A program made the translations under genes and the position numbers. This document shows, in pieces, positions 17,112 through 26,420 of a stretch of 56,945 nt of DNA. Origin of the DNA: Tritonibacter horizontis. Lineage in GTDB: Bacteria > Pseudomonadota > Alphaproteobacteria > Rhodobacterales > Rhodobacteraceae. Location: NCBI RefSeq assembly GCF_001518015.1, contig NZ_LPUY01000040.1:1-56945 (forward strand), read 5' to 3'. The notes below the pieces were generated by a model. It was given only the letters and a program-made list of their open reading frames with translations, had not been told where the DNA came from and made no database searches. Position 1 is the first letter of the stretch; every line of letters begins with the position of its first letter.

Positions 17112-17879
17112 TCAGAGCCGAATGCAGGAAATCAGGCGTCCGTAGTCGGCTTCTTTGGCATGGGTGGTGCGTCGGTAGGAGTAGAACCGCTCTGGGTCAC
17201 TATAGGTGCAGTGGCGCGTCCATTCGCAATGCGCAAGGCCTGCCGCGCGGAGGCGACTCAGGCCAAAGGCGGGCAGGTCGAACATCATGCGATCACCTGT
17301 GCCCTGGGCAAAAAAGCGCGCGTTGTCCTGATCTTGGAGCAGGAAATCGTCAAAGAATTCCGGGCCGACCTCATAGGCGCGCTGTGAAATGCTGGGGCCG
17401 ATGACCGCGCGGATGCGGTCTCGCTGCGCGCCGAGTGACAGCATCGCCTCAACTGTGGCCTCCAGAACGCCGTCGAGCGTGCCACGCCAGCCGGCATGGG
17501 CGGCACCGATCACCCGCGCCTCTGGGTCCGCAAAAAGCACAGGCTGGCAATCGGCCGTGAGAACGGAAAGAACCAGGCCCGGCGTCGCGGTGACCAGCGC
17601 ATCCACCTTGGGGCGCGGTTCATCGGTGGGGCTCGGGACGTCAGTCACGACGCTGACCGCGGCAGAATGAACCTGATGCATGCCGATCAGCTGCTCTGGT
17701 GCGACCGTAAAGGTTTCGGCGACACGAGCCCGGTTCAACAGAACGGCCTCGCGCTGATCCGAAGAGCCGGTGCCGCAGTTCAGCCCGAGAAAAATGCCGG
17801 AAGAGGCCCCGCCCTTGCGGGTAAAGAACCCGTGTTCGATTGGGGTCAGGAGATCGGAGGCGACAAATTCAAGCGTCAT
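17112..17879 (-). CDS. pgeF: peptidoglycan editing factor PgeF
   Basis: PgeF (YfiH/DUF152, 255 aa) is a cytoplasmic Zn-dependent amidase that removes wrongly inserted residues from peptidoglycan precursors; homologs are often annotated as polyphenol oxidase or laccase-like. The conserved metal-binding pattern is complete: GMHQVHSA, TADCQPVLF and GAAHAGWRGTLDGV. EHGFFTRKGGASSGIF at the N terminus is also typical. The start at 17879 overlaps the methyltransferase stop by four bases (ATGA), so it is the third gene of an lgt-methyltransferase-pgeF operon closed by a clear terminator. Confidence 0.95.
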   Translation of the reverse strand: MTLEFVASDLLTPIEHGFFTRKGGASSGIFLGLNCGTGSSDQREAVLLNRARVAETFTVAPEQLIGMHQVHSAAVSVVTDVPSPTDEPRPKVDALVTATPGLVLSVLTADCQPVLFADPEARVIGAAHAGWRGTLDGVLEATVEAMLSLGAQRDRIRAVIGPSISQRAYEVGPEFFDDFLLQDQDNARFFAQGTGDRMMFDLPAFGLSRLRAAGLAHCEWTRHCTYSDPERFYSYRRTTHAKEADYGRLISCIRL

Positions 17880-18949
17880 GGTTCCAGTCCTGCGGGGGGA
17901 GGGGAGGATGGCGGATAGAGGCCGAGCACTTTGAACAGGTTTCCCATTTCCTGCGGATGCGTCAACCGTCGATGTGCGGCGGTCAACTGTGCAAGCGGGT
18001 CCGGGTCGAGGGCGGCGGCCAAACTGCGCGCACGTTCGGTAATTCCGAGGCGTTCCAGAAAAATCCCCTGCGGACAAAGCCGCGTATGCGCGCATCCCGC
18101 ACGGGTGGCTGCCTCGGCCAGGATTTCAAAATCCACATGCGCGGTGAGGTCGGCCGCGCCCGGGTCCTGCAGCGGGTCCGTTGGGGCATGCGCCCGCAGC
18201 GCTTGCAGGGTATCGCCCAGCGACCGCCAGTCGCCGTAATCCACAAGAAGAGCCGCGCCCCCATGTCGGGCGATCCGTTGGGCGATGGCTTCGGTCAGCA
18301 CGGCGGCGGCTTCGCAGGTTTCAACCAGATCACCGTCCTTGGTGTCCGGCAGACGATGCGCCAGTGCGGGCTGATCGGCCTGCGCCCCCAGACCGAGCCG
18401 CAATCCCGTGCCCTCCGCGTCAAGCCCGACCCGGCGCTCTCGCCACCCGGTGCCGTCGCGCTGGAACTGGCGAATGGGCAGCGCATCAAAGAATTCGTTG
18501 GCCACAAGGAACAACGGCTGTTGCGGCAGATCCTCGACCGACGGCAGCCAGCGCGGCGCGTAGGGTTTCAACGCAACCGCCTGCTGTTCGCGCATGCGGG
18601 GCGAGGCCTCGATCAGGACCAGCGTCATCGCCGCATGAAAGCCGGGGACAGCAGCCGTTGCGCGCAGCAGATCGGCCATCAGGGTGCCGCGCCCGGGACC
18701 CAGCTCCGCCAGGGTGAATGGGTCCGGGCTCCCCTGGTCGAGCCAGGCCTGCACCAGCGCCAGCCCGAGCAATTCACCAAACATCTGGCTGATCTCGGGC
18801 GCGGTGATGAAATCCCCCTTGGCGCCGATCGGGGTCGCCGTTGTGTAATAGCCATATTGGGGATTCAGCAGGCATTCGGACATATAGTCCGCCAGGCTGA
18901 GCGGCCCGTCCAAGGAGATGCGCCGGATCAACGTATCCTTCAGGGTCAT
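17876..18949 (-). CDS. MidA/NDUFAF7-like SAM-dependent methyltransferase (DUF185)
   Basis: This 357-residue class I methyltransferase belongs to the family of mitochondrial NDUFAF7/MidA, which methylates an arginine of complex I subunit NDUFS2. [20 protein letters not shown] at the N terminus is the family signature, [15 protein letters not shown] follows, and the SAM site is [18 protein letters not shown], with [11 protein letters not shown] as the acidic loop. A bacterial role in complex I assembly is plausible but not proved here. Four-base overlaps on both sides (ATGA with lgt and with pgeF) show tight operon coupling. Confidence 0.9.
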   Translation of the reverse strand: MTLKDTLIRRISLDGPLSLADYMSECLLNPQYGYYTTATPIGAKGDFITAPEISQMFGELLGLALVQAWLDQGSPDPFTLAELGPGRGTLMADLLRATAAVPGFHAAMTLVLIEASPRMREQQAVALKPYAPRWLPSVEDLPQQPLFLVANEFFDALPIRQFQRDGTGWRERRVGLDAEGTGLRLGLGAQADQPALAHRLPDTKDGDLVETCEAAAVLTEAIAQRIARHGGAALLVDYGDWRSLGDTLQALRAHAPTDPLQDPGAADLTAHVDFEILAEAATRAGCAHTRLCPQGIFLERLGITERARSLAAALDPDPLAQLTAAHRRLTHPQEMGNLFKVLGLYPPSSPPPAGLEP

Positions 18950-19854
18950 GCCGGGCGCTCCTTCGCGGCCTCATGCCGGGATCGGAGCACAAACCAAAGC
19001 CCGATGGCGATCATCGGCAGAGACAGCGCTTGCCCCTGGGTCAGGCCAACGCCACCAAACTGCCAGGCCAGACCAAGCGGATTGCCTTCTGTGACGAACT
19101 GCACGTCCGGCTGACGGAAAAATTCAACGATGAAACGGGCGCTGCCATAGCCCGCCATGAACACCCCGAGAACCCGGCCCGGCGCGTGAAAGGCATGGCG
19201 GCGGTAGACCATCCAGAGGATCAGTGCGCCGAGGATCAGCCCCTCCATCGCGGCCTCGTAAAGCTGGCTGGGGTGGCGTCCGCAGAGCACGCCCAGAGGC
19301 TGTCCGCAGTCCTGTGCCGCCGCAGTGGGAAAGGCAACGCCCCAGGGCAGGTCGGTCGCGCGACCCCAAAGCTCGGCGTTGATGAAATTTGCCAGCCGGC
19401 CGAGCAGCAGACCGGGCGCAACCGAGTGGGCCACAAGATCCGCCATCGCCAGTTTGTCGATCCCTTGACGCTGGGCATAGATCCAGGACGCCAGGACCAC
19501 GCCCAACAGGCCACCGTGAAACGCCATGCCGCCTTCCCAGATGCGCAGAACCTGGAACGGGTCGTCAAGATAGACGCCCGGCTGGTAGAACAGAACGTAG
19601 CCCAGCCGCCCGCCGAGGATCACCCCGAGGATGATCCAGGTCAGCAGGTCCTCGACCTGCCGGGGCTGCATCGGCGGGGTGCCACCCGGCCACAGAGCGG
19701 GCCGCCTCAGCGCCCGTGTCGCCAGCCCCCAGGCGATGAGGATACCGACGATATAGGCCAGCGCATACCAGCGCAGCGCGAACTCCATCCCGAACAAAGA
19801 GATGGAGAACAACTCGGGCGAAAGGTTGGGAAAGGGGAGCGGTCCTGCCTGCAT
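18946..19854 (-). CDS. lgt: prolipoprotein diacylglyceryl transferase
   Basis: Lgt (302 aa) moves diacylglycerol from phosphatidylglycerol to the lipobox cysteine of prolipoproteins in the inner membrane. Seven membrane segments are visible. The signature [20 protein letters not shown] contains the conserved Arg/Asn residues, and [11 protein letters not shown] carries the essential His-Gly-Gly. The C-terminal [15 protein letters not shown] is also conserved. The start at 19854 ([10 protein letters not shown]) follows GAGGCAC; the upstream frame to 19938 is unconserved. First gene of the lgt-methyltransferase-pgeF operon, divergent from the ubiK-like gene. Confidence 0.96.
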   Translation of the reverse strand: MQAGPLPFPNLSPELFSISLFGMEFALRWYALAYIVGILIAWGLATRALRRPALWPGGTPPMQPRQVEDLLTWIILGVILGGRLGYVLFYQPGVYLDDPFQVLRIWEGGMAFHGGLLGVVLASWIYAQRQGIDKLAMADLVAHSVAPGLLLGRLANFINAELWGRATDLPWGVAFPTAAAQDCGQPLGVLCGRHPSQLYEAAMEGLILGALILWMVYRRHAFHAPGRVLGVFMAGYGSARFIVEFFRQPDVQFVTEGNPLGLAWQFGGVGLTQGQALSLPMIAIGLWFVLRSRHEAAKERPA

Positions 19855-19949
19855 GGGGTCTGTGTGCCTCGTTGGGGCAAGGCCTGTCAACGGCTTGCCG
19901 TTTGTGTCTTGTGCGCCCATATAAGGAGCGAGCCTCACAGAGGTAAGAC

Positions 19950-20213
19950 ATGCAATGGGAGATGGCCATGCAGACTCGCAACAAGTTTATGGATGATATT
20001 TCACACCTGATGACCAACGCCATGGGCGTGGCACAGGGGGCCAAGGACGAAGCCGAAACCGCCATGAAGGGGGTGATCGACCGCTGGCTTGCGGATCGCG
20101 ATTTTGTCACCCGTGAGGAATTCGATGCGGTCCGCGCCATGGCGCAGAAGGCCCGTGAGGAAAACGAAACGCTCAAAGCGCGTCTTGAAGCTTTGGAAGC
20201 TGCGCAGAAATAA
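19950..20213 (+). CDS. UbiK-like accessory factor (BMFP/YqiC family)
   Basis: This 87-residue protein begins with [20 protein letters not shown], the membrane-associating amphipathic helix of the YqiC/UbiK family, and ends in a coiled coil ([25 protein letters not shown] heptads). In gammaproteobacteria UbiK aids late ubiquinone synthesis, and in alphaproteobacteria the family is conserved with presumably similar function. Starts at 19950 (after AGAGGTAAG) or 19968 (after GGGAG) are both possible. It is divergent from lgt, with only 95 bases between the two. Confidence 0.85.
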   Translation: MQWEMAMQTRNKFMDDISHLMTNAMGVAQGAKDEAETAMKGVIDRWLADRDFVTREEFDAVRAMAQKAREENETLKARLEALEAAQK

Positions 20214-20768
20214 GCGCAGTCCCACAACCGGGTGCGATCTTCGGCGTTTCGGGCTTGGCGCGCGCGATGCGGGTCTGGCTGGAGGTGTATCTGTTGCGCT
20301 GTGCGTCCGCGCAGCCCGGTTCAATTCCCGTTAGGTAAATCTCATGCCGTCCGGGCCGTTCGGCGCGCCGGTGGCACCCGATTGCTGTGTCGCGATGGAC
20401 GGGGTGAGTCGCCTTTGTCCCGACGGCGCGCGGGGGCGGTGTGAAACCGATCCTGTCCGCGCGCAATAGGCGCAGGTCGCGTCTTCTCTGGGATCAGGTT
20501 CACGATCAAGGTTTCCTGACAGGGCCCCATATCTGGGACTCTGCGAGACCGTGTCCTGTCACTCTAGCAAAACCATCGACATTTTGCATAGTTTTTCCAT
20601 TCATCCACAACTTATTGCAGTTGTCCCCAAATAAAGGGTTGCCACGACCCGCGCAGCTGATCACCATATTTAGTATAGGGGCAGGGAAATCACCCGGTTC
20701 CTAGATCCTATAGCTAGCAATAGGGGCCATCTGCGGTTCCCCAAGCTAGAGACCAGAGAGGTGGCATC
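20214..20768. other. gene-free interval before ybjN-like gene
   Basis: About 555 bases hold no supportable gene. The segment 20570-20740 is more AT-rich than average (for example TTTAGTATAGGGG near 20670 and TCCTATAGCTAGCAATAGG near 20705) and probably contains the promoter of the YbjN gene. I could not pick a single -35/-10 pair with confidence. Confidence 0.5.
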
Positions 20769-21272
20769 ATGGCACTTTCCGAGCATCACCTGCAGGACGA
20801 CGACATTCACCCCATCGACATCGTTGAAAACCTCGCGTCGTATCACGACTGGGATTTTGATCGCATCGCCGATGACCAGATCGCGATGGCGGTCGAGGGG
20901 CAGTGGCGGACCTATTCCCTGACCCTCGCCTGGTCGGATTACGACGAAACCTTGCGGATGGTTTGCAGCTTCGAGATGGAGCCGCCAGAGGCCAAGGTGC
21001 AAAAGCTCTACGAGCTGATCAACCTGATGAACGATCAATGCTGGGCCGGCGCCTTCAGTTATTGGCCCGAGCATAAACTGATGCTCTATCGCTATGGGCT
21101 GGTTCTTTCGGGCGGGCAGATGGCGACACCGGAGCAGGTGGATGCCATCGTGCAGGCCGCCGTCAGCAACTGCGAACGCTATTATCCGGCGATCCAGCTG
21201 ATGGTCTGGGGCGAACGCCCTGCGGCCGAAGCGATGCAGGTCGCCATTGCAGAGGCCTACGGACGGGCTTAA
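20769..21272 (+). CDS. YbjN domain-containing protein
   Basis: This 167-residue protein matches the YbjN family (DUF1790, fold related to type III secretion chaperones): HPIDIVENLASYHDWDFDRI, WSDYDETLRMVCSFEME, KLYELINLMNDQCWAGAFSY, LMLYRYGLVLSGGQ. The family is linked genetically to motility, stress and suppression of temperature-sensitive mutants, but a molecular role is not known. GAGAGGTGGCATC precedes the ATG. It sits 48 bases upstream of proC on the same strand and probably leads that operon. Confidence 0.92.
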   Translation: MALSEHHLQDDDIHPIDIVENLASYHDWDFDRIADDQIAMAVEGQWRTYSLTLAWSDYDETLRMVCSFEMEPPEAKVQKLYELINLMNDQCWAGAFSYWPEHKLMLYRYGLVLSGGQMATPEQVDAIVQAAVSNCERYYPAIQLMVWGERPAAEAMQVAIAEAYGRA

Positions 21273-21320
21273 GTCTTACCCCATCAGGAACGGCAACGAC
21301 CGCAACAGATGGGGGACATC

Positions 21321-22136
21321 ATGGATATGGAACAGATCGCAGCGCGAGGGCTGGTGCTATTGGGCTGCGGCAGAATGGGGTCGGCTATGCTCGCCGGCTG
21401 GCTGGAACGCGGTATCCCGCGTGAGGCCGTCTGGGTCATGGACCCGAATCCCTCTGACTGGCTCCGCGCGACCGGGGTAAATATCAACGCCGCCGCACCA
21501 GACCGTCCGGCAATCGTTCTGGTTGCAGTCAAACCGCAGGTCATGGGCGCAGCCTTGCCGTCGCTGAAGTCTCATGGTGGCGGCGAAACGCTGTTCATCT
21601 CTGTTGCGGCGGGCACGACGATTGCCACCTACGAGGCGTTGATGGGGGCCGGGACACCGGTGATCCGTGCGATGCCAAATACGCCCGCTGCCATTGGCCG
21701 CGGAATCACCGCGCTTATCGGGAATTCCCACGCCAGTGCCGATCACATGGCGCAGGCCGAAGGCCTGATGCAGGCTGTCGGCGAAACCGTGCGGCTGGAC
21801 AGCGAAGCGCAGATGGATGCGGTCACCGGCGTCAGCGGCTCTGGTCCGGCGTATGTTTTTCACCTGATCGAGACGCTCGCGGCCGCGGGCGAGGCGCAGG
21901 GCCTGTCCGGCGAACTGGCCTTGCAGCTGGCCACGGCAACCGTTGCGGGCGCCGGGGCGCTGGCCCAGTCCTCCGACGACAGCCCGGCGCAGTTGCGGGT
22001 CAATGTCACCAGCCCGAATGGAACCACTCAGGCTGCGCTTGAGGTCCTGATGAACGAGGAAAAAGGGTTCCCGCCGCTGTTGCGCCGCGCAGTGGCCGCC
22101 GCCGCGGACCGGTCAAAGGAGCTGTCCAATGGCTGA
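21321..22136 (+). CDS. proC: pyrroline-5-carboxylate reductase
   Basis: ProC reduces pyrroline-5-carboxylate with NAD(P)H, the last step of proline synthesis. The nucleotide-binding VLLGCGRMGSAMLAGWLERG, IVLVAVKPQVM, RAMPNTPAAIGRG and the dimerisation/active-site AVTGVSGSGPAYVFHLIE are all present. The length (271 aa) is normal. The ATG at 21321 follows GGGGGA at good spacing; an ATG at 21309 lacks one. The stop overlaps the next gene by eight bases. Confidence 0.96.
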   Translation: MDMEQIAARGLVLLGCGRMGSAMLAGWLERGIPREAVWVMDPNPSDWLRATGVNINAAAPDRPAIVLVAVKPQVMGAALPSLKSHGGGETLFISVAAGTTIATYEALMGAGTPVIRAMPNTPAAIGRGITALIGNSHASADHMAQAEGLMQAVGETVRLDSEAQMDAVTGVSGSGPAYVFHLIETLAAAGEAQGLSGELALQLATATVAGAGALAQSSDDSPAQLRVNVTSPNGTTQAALEVLMNEEKGFPPLLRRAVAAAADRSKELSNG

Positions 22137-22479
22137 GATCACCTTTGACGACTTCCTCAAGGTTGACGTGCGGGTCGGGACCGTCACCCATTCCGAACCT
22201 TTCCCCGAGGCGCGCAAGCCTGCGATCAAGATGTGGATCGATTTCGGAGCTGAGATCGGCGAGAAAAAGACCTCTGCCCAGGTGACGGCGCATTACACTC
22301 CCGAGGCTCTGCTGGGCAAACAGGTGATGGCGGTGGTCAATTTCCCACCGCGCCAGATTGGCAAGTTCATGTCCGAGGTGCTGGTGCTTGGCCTGCCGGA
22401 TGAGAGCGGAGAAATCGTTTTGATCGGACCGGATGGCGCTGTGCCCGCACAGGTGCCGACCGGCGGGCGGATGCATTGA
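22129..22479 (+). CDS. csaA: CsaA-type tRNA-binding domain protein
   Basis: This 116-residue single OB-fold protein is close to CsaA, the homodimeric tRNA-binding protein related to the C-terminal domain of MetRS and to Trbp111. Visible blocks: FDDFLKVDVRVGTV, KPAIKMWIDFGAEIGEKKTS, QVMAVVNFPPRQIGKFMSEV, ending GAVPAQVPTGGRM. In Bacillus CsaA also binds preproteins, but this has not been generalised. It overlaps proC by eight bases and the next gene by one base, so all three are probably translated in a coupled series. Confidence 0.92.
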   Translation: MAEITFDDFLKVDVRVGTVTHSEPFPEARKPAIKMWIDFGAEIGEKKTSAQVTAHYTPEALLGKQVMAVVNFPPRQIGKFMSEVLVLGLPDESGEIVLIGPDGAVPAQVPTGGRMH

Positions 22480-23450
22480 TGGTGGCGCAGCACGCTGCCG
22501 GCCGGGTCTTGATCACCCGCCCGATGACCGCTGCGGTAGAGGCCCGTGCCCGCGCCGCCTTCAACGTTGAGATCCGCGCCCGGACCGCGCCGATGAGCCG
22601 GGCCGAAATGGTGGCCAGCCTGCAGGATTTTGACGTCGTGGTGGCGACCCTCGGGGACGCCTATAGCGCGGAGATTTTCGCAGAGGTTCCAGCGCCGCGC
22701 TGTCGTTTGTTGGCGAATTTCGGTGTTGGGTACAATCACATCAATGCCGAGGCCGCCCGCGCCGCCGGGATCGAGGTGACCAATACCCCCGGTGCCGTGA
22801 CCGATGCGACAGCAGATATCGCGCTGACCCTGATGCTGATGAGCGCGCGGCGCGCGGGCGAGGGGGAGCGGCTGGTGCGGTCCGGCAACTGGGCGGGGTG
22901 GCATCCAACGCAGATGCTGGGCCTGCACCTCAGCGGCAAGCGGCTGGGCGTAATCGGTCTCGGTCGGATCGGTGATGCCATTGCGCGGCGGGCGCATTTT
23001 GGGTTCGGAATGGAGATCGCGTATGTTGCCCGCAGCGACAAGGAGACGACCTATCCGGCGCAGCGCGCCCAAAGCCTGGTCGCATTGGCGGCAGAGGTGG
23101 ACATTCTGGTGGTTGCGGTGCCTGGCGGTGCCGAGACGCGGCACCTGATCAACGCGCAGGTTCTGGACGCGATGCAGCCGCATGCGCATCTCGTCAATAT
23201 CGCGCGCGGCGAGGTGGTCGATGAGGCCGCTCTGATCGCAGCCCTTCAGGCCGGCCGGATCGCCGGGGCGGGACTTGATGTCTACGAGTTCGAGCCGGAC
23301 GTCCCGGAGGCGCTGCGCGCCATGGAGCAAGTGACGCTCTTGCCGCATCTCGGAACCGCCACCGAAGACGTGCGCAGTCATATGGGCCATATGGCGCTCG
23401 ACAATGTGGCAGCCTGCCTTGAAGGACGCAAGTTGCCCAATCCGGTCTGA
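22479..23450 (+). CDS. D-2-hydroxyacid dehydrogenase (glyoxylate/hydroxypyruvate reductase type)
   Basis: This NAD(P)H-dependent D-isomer-specific dehydrogenase has 323 residues. The Rossmann motif is VIGLGRIGDAIARRA. The catalytic Arg lies in LVNIARGEVVDEAAL, Glu in YEFEPDVPEA and His in LLPHLGTAT. ANFGVGYNHIN in the substrate domain suits glyoxylate or hydroxypyruvate reductases. The ATG (22479) overlaps the preceding TGA by one base. It is last gene of the ybjN-proC-csaA run and converges on tdk; no T-tailed terminator is obvious between 23451 and 23556. Confidence 0.93.
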   Translation: MVAQHAAGRVLITRPMTAAVEARARAAFNVEIRARTAPMSRAEMVASLQDFDVVVATLGDAYSAEIFAEVPAPRCRLLANFGVGYNHINAEAARAAGIEVTNTPGAVTDATADIALTLMLMSARRAGEGERLVRSGNWAGWHPTQMLGLHLSGKRLGVIGLGRIGDAIARRAHFGFGMEIAYVARSDKETTYPAQRAQSLVALAAEVDILVVAVPGGAETRHLINAQVLDAMQPHAHLVNIARGEVVDEAALIAALQAGRIAGAGLDVYEFEPDVPEALRAMEQVTLLPHLGTATEDVRSHMGHMALDNVAACLEGRKLPNPV

Positions 23451-23556
23451 CCGTCGTGGGCCGGCCCGCCTGAACAGGTAGGGTCGGCCTGATCGGGCCA
23501 CACGCGCCGGTCGCATCTCTGCCGCCGGGGCTGGCGCGCGCGAGGGTAGGGGGTGC

Positions 23557-24153
23557 TTAGCGCGTGGCCCCGCCCGTGTCTCCCATTGCTTCTCGCCAGT
23601 GGCGGCGACAGAGGGAGACATAGGTTTCATTGCCGCCGATCTGAACCTGATCGCCTTCGGTCAGCACATTGCCCTGGTCGTCCTGCCGCACCACCATGGT
23701 GGCCTTTTTGCCGCATTGGCAGATGGTCCGGACCTCACGCATCTCATCGGCCAGCGCCAATAGTGTTGCAGAGCCTGGAAAGAGGTTGCCCTGAAAATCG
23801 ACCCGCAACCCGTAGGCCAGCACTGGAATATTGCGGTCATCCACCACGCGGGCCAGTTGCCAGACCTGATCGCGGGTGAGGAATTGCGCCTCATCGACAA
23901 AAATCGCGGCCACGTCGCCCTCGGCCAGCCGTGCGGTGATGCGTTCGAACAGATCATCATCGGGCAGGAAGACATCGGCTTCGGCGCCGATCCCAATCCG
24001 CGAGGCAATGCGCCCGGTGCCCGCGCGGTCGTCGATCCGCGCCGTAAGCAGATAGGTCTGCATATTGTTTTCGCGGTAGTTGTGGGACGCTTGCAGAAGC
24101 ACGGTCGATTTACCGGCATTCATGGTGGAGTAATTGAAATAGAGCTTGGCCAT
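23557..24153 (-). CDS. tdk: thymidine kinase
   Basis: Type II thymidine kinase (198 aa) phosphorylates thymidine in nucleoside salvage. The P-loop is NAGKSTVLLQ, VDEAQF is the Walker B and base-binding region, and structural zinc cysteines occur in CQCGKKATMVV and near SLCRRHW. The lasso loop with YVSLCRRHW supports full length. The gene is monocistronic with a 490-base divergent region upstream. Confidence 0.96.
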   Translation of the reverse strand: MAKLYFNYSTMNAGKSTVLLQASHNYRENNMQTYLLTARIDDRAGTGRIASRIGIGAEADVFLPDDDLFERITARLAEGDVAAIFVDEAQFLTRDQVWQLARVVDDRNIPVLAYGLRVDFQGNLFPGSATLLALADEMREVRTICQCGKKATMVVRQDDQGNVLTEGDQVQIGGNETYVSLCRRHWREAMGDTGGATR

Positions 24154-24646
24154 GGCGCTGATCTATCCGCTTCGGCGGAGCGAGAAAAGATAGAATTTGC
24201 GCCGCGCTGCACGGGGGCTCCATCGCCTCTGTGGACCCGGCGCGCAATGCCGTGTCATCCCCGGTCTCGGCCCCGAAACGCATGTCAGGGAACCTGCAAG
24301 AAGGCGGTCAGACCGTTGAAAAGAAAGCAGACCGTGGGAAAGCGATGCCCCCGGGTTACAGGGACCTGTTCCGGAGCACCAAGTGCTGTATCCAGAAAGG
24401 TAACCTGACCCGGAGGCACCTGTCGGGCAGATCAATTGCCCTGAAAAAGTCATTCCCCACTCACAAGGGTGACCCACACATCCCCACCATGAACAAAATC
24501 GCAACGTACACCACTCATAAATTTGAGAAGCCACAGTGGGTATGGCAAAGGTTTGCCACTTCGGCTAAGCAATCTTAATGGGAAATTAAGCGTAAGGTTC
24601 CCCCGCAGACGTGTATGAGGGTGGGCCGATTGAGTGAAAGAGCAAT
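24154..24646. other. divergent regulatory interval between tdk and the CII-like gene
   Basis: No gene is supportable in these 490 bases. The right half is clearly AT-richer and should carry the promoter of the next gene. A perfect inverted repeat CTTAAT-GGGAA-ATTAAG lies at 24574-24590, about 60 bases before the start at 24647. Confidence 0.5.
24574..24590. promoter_or_regulatory. inverted repeat, possible operator
   Basis: CTTAAT (24574-24579) and ATTAAG (24585-24590) are exact reverse complements around GGGAA. The next gene product resembles small phage-type regulators, so self-control through this site is a guess. Confidence 0.35.
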
Positions 24647-25105
24647 ATGGCGGATATCGGATCCTATCTGAAGAAGCACACAGAGGCATTGGTCAAGGAT
24701 GTGGGGATCGAAGCCGCGTGCAAGATTACCGGCAAGTCCAAGGCAACACTGGGTCGTTACTACTCTGATAACGCGGAACATTCTGACAGGTTCATTCCCG
24801 TTGACGCGGTCGCGAGACTAGAAGGCGCGGCCTCTTTTCCGCATGTGACATCGGCGCTGGCGGATCTGAAGAACATTACATTGTCCTATTCCGGCGGCGG
24901 CTCCGCCGAGTCGCGCCCAGGTGGTGTGAACACCGATGTGATCGCGCTTAGCCGCCGCTTTGCCGAGCTGATGAGCGAGTATCAGGATGCCATCGCTGAC
25001 GGCATCATTACGGTGAACGAGGCAAAACGGCTGCTGCGCGAAACGGTGTTGCTGCAACAAGTGCTGCTCGACATGAAGCTGCACCTGGAGGAAGAAAGCA
25101 CCTGA
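24647..25105 (+). CDS. conserved protein resembling phage CII-type regulators
   Basis: This 152-residue protein has an N-terminal segment IGSYLKKHTEALVKDVGIEA, ACKITGKSKATLGRYYSDN, which reads as a helix-turn-helix of the kind in phage regulatory CII (CP76-like) proteins. A linker (SGGGSAESRPGG) and a C-terminal helical region (LSRRFAELMSEYQDAIADG, VNEAKRLLRETVLLQQVLLD) follow, probably for oligomerisation. I do not recognise a named bacterial gene. No phage genes surround it, so it is more likely a chromosomal regulator. DNA binding is inference. Confidence 0.7.
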   Translation: MADIGSYLKKHTEALVKDVGIEAACKITGKSKATLGRYYSDNAEHSDRFIPVDAVARLEGAASFPHVTSALADLKNITLSYSGGGSAESRPGGVNTDVIALSRRFAELMSEYQDAIADGIITVNEAKRLLRETVLLQQVLLDMKLHLEEEST

Positions 25106-25124
25106 TCCGTCGTGGATCAGGCGA

Positions 25125-26249
25125 TCAGCTGTGACGGCGGAGCAGCACCGAGCCAACAGAATAGCCAGCACCGAAAGAGCAGATCAGACCGGTTTCCCCG
25201 TCCTTCATATCGTCGCTGTTCTGTGAAAAGGCGATGATCGAGCCGGCAGATGAGGTATTGGCGTAGTCCTGAAGGATATTGGGCTGTTCGTTGCCCTCTG
25301 GCGTGCGCCCCAGGACCTTTTTGCCGATAAAGTCGTTCATTGCCTTGTTGGCCTGATGCAGCCACAGGCGTTTGAGCGCGTCTGTTTCGATGTGCTCCGC
25401 TGCCATATGGTCGGCGATATGCTGGCTCACCATCGGCAGCACTTCCTTGAAGACTTTGCGCCCATTTTGCATGAATTGCATATCCCGACGATCCGCGACC
25501 CCATCCGGGCGCGAGCGGCGCAGATAGCCGTTGTTGTTGCGGATATTGTTGGAAAATTCGGTGGCGCAACGCGTCGAGAGAATTTCGAAACAGGGGCCGG
25601 ACGCGTCTTCTTTCCGCTCGATCAGCGTCGCCGTGGCGACATCGCCAAAGATAAAATGGCAATCCCGATCGCGCCATTCCAGATGGCCAGAGCAGATCTC
25701 CGGATTGACCACCAGCGCCGAGCGGATCGAACCGGACCGCACCATGTCTGCCGCCGCCTGGATGCCAAACGTGGCAGAGGAACAGGCGACATTCATGTCA
25801 AAGGCAAACCCCTTGATCCCGAGAAGCTGCTGAATTTCGATGGCAACCGCCGGGTAAGCCCGCTCCATGTTCGACGCGGCGCAGATCACCGCATCAACGT
25901 CGGAGGCAGTTTTGCCTGCCTTGTCCAGCGCCTGTCTGGCCGCCTTCAGCGCCATTTCTGCCATGATGCCGGGTTCGTCGTCACTGCGCTGGCGCAGCTG
26001 GGGATGCATCACCTCTGGATCGAGGATGCCGGACTTGTCCATCACATAGCGGCTCTGGATTCCGGAGGCCTTTTCGATGAAGGCTTCGGAGGAATACTCC
26101 AGCGCATCCACGTCCCCGGCGGCGATGGCCTCTGCATTGCGCGCGTTCTGCAGGTCGACATAAGCGTTGAACGCGGTGACGAGTTCTGCATTGGTGATCT
26201 GCTCTGGAGGGGTGAAGACTCCGGTGCCGGTGATGGCAGCTCTATACAT
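25125..26249 (-). CDS. beta-ketoacyl-ACP synthase III-like enzyme
   Basis: This thiolase-fold synthase (374 aa) is longer than classic FabH (~317). The active-site Cys is in DMNVACSSATFGIQAAADMV, His in WLHQANKAMNDFI and Asn in DYANTSSAGSII, so the Cys-His-Asn triad is intact. The glycine-rich end GLICSFGAGYSVGSVLLRR is typical. The N terminus MYRAAITGTGVFTPPEQITN carries an insertion (about residues 30-60) absent from FabH. Candidate roles are starting fatty-acid synthesis or condensation of an alternative acyl primer. It is divergent from the MarR/RND operon with 171 bases between. Confidence 0.88.
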   Translation of the reverse strand: MYRAAITGTGVFTPPEQITNAELVTAFNAYVDLQNARNAEAIAAGDVDALEYSSEAFIEKASGIQSRYVMDKSGILDPEVMHPQLRQRSDDEPGIMAEMALKAARQALDKAGKTASDVDAVICAASNMERAYPAVAIEIQQLLGIKGFAFDMNVACSSATFGIQAAADMVRSGSIRSALVVNPEICSGHLEWRDRDCHFIFGDVATATLIERKEDASGPCFEILSTRCATEFSNNIRNNNGYLRRSRPDGVADRRDMQFMQNGRKVFKEVLPMVSQHIADHMAAEHIETDALKRLWLHQANKAMNDFIGKKVLGRTPEGNEQPNILQDYANTSSAGSIIAFSQNSDDMKDGETGLICSFGAGYSVGSVLLRRHS

Positions 26250-26376
26250 ACTAGTTATCGTCCTACTTCACGTCTCAAGTCTCAAAGAGGCGCATATAGG
26301 GCCTCTTTCGTGGCGGGAGGTCAAGTGTCACAGCCGCGGTGCCGTAGGGGAATGTTAAATCGGCCCCTTTAAATAT

Positions 26377-26389
26377 TTCACCCAGTGAA
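26377..26389. promoter_or_regulatory. candidate MarR-type operator
   Basis: TTCAC (26377-26381) and GTGAA (26385-26389) are exact inverted arms with a three-base centre, 31 bases before the MarR gene and inside the AT-rich TTTAAATATTTCACCC region. MarR proteins usually bind such short palindromes next to their own gene. Sequence evidence alone. Confidence 0.4.
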
Positions 26390-26420
26390 CTATCTGCGGT
26401 GAGGCAACTGGGATTGGGAC

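Noticed and set aside
20306-20332. tRNA-like T-loop GTTCAATTCCCG in the gap before the YbjN gene
   Set aside because: The flanking bases do not form a five-pair T stem, and no acceptor, D or anticodon arm can be built around it.
24647-25105. Remnant prophage at the CII-like gene
   Set aside because: No integrase, capsid, lysis or other phage genes and no attachment repeats lie nearby.
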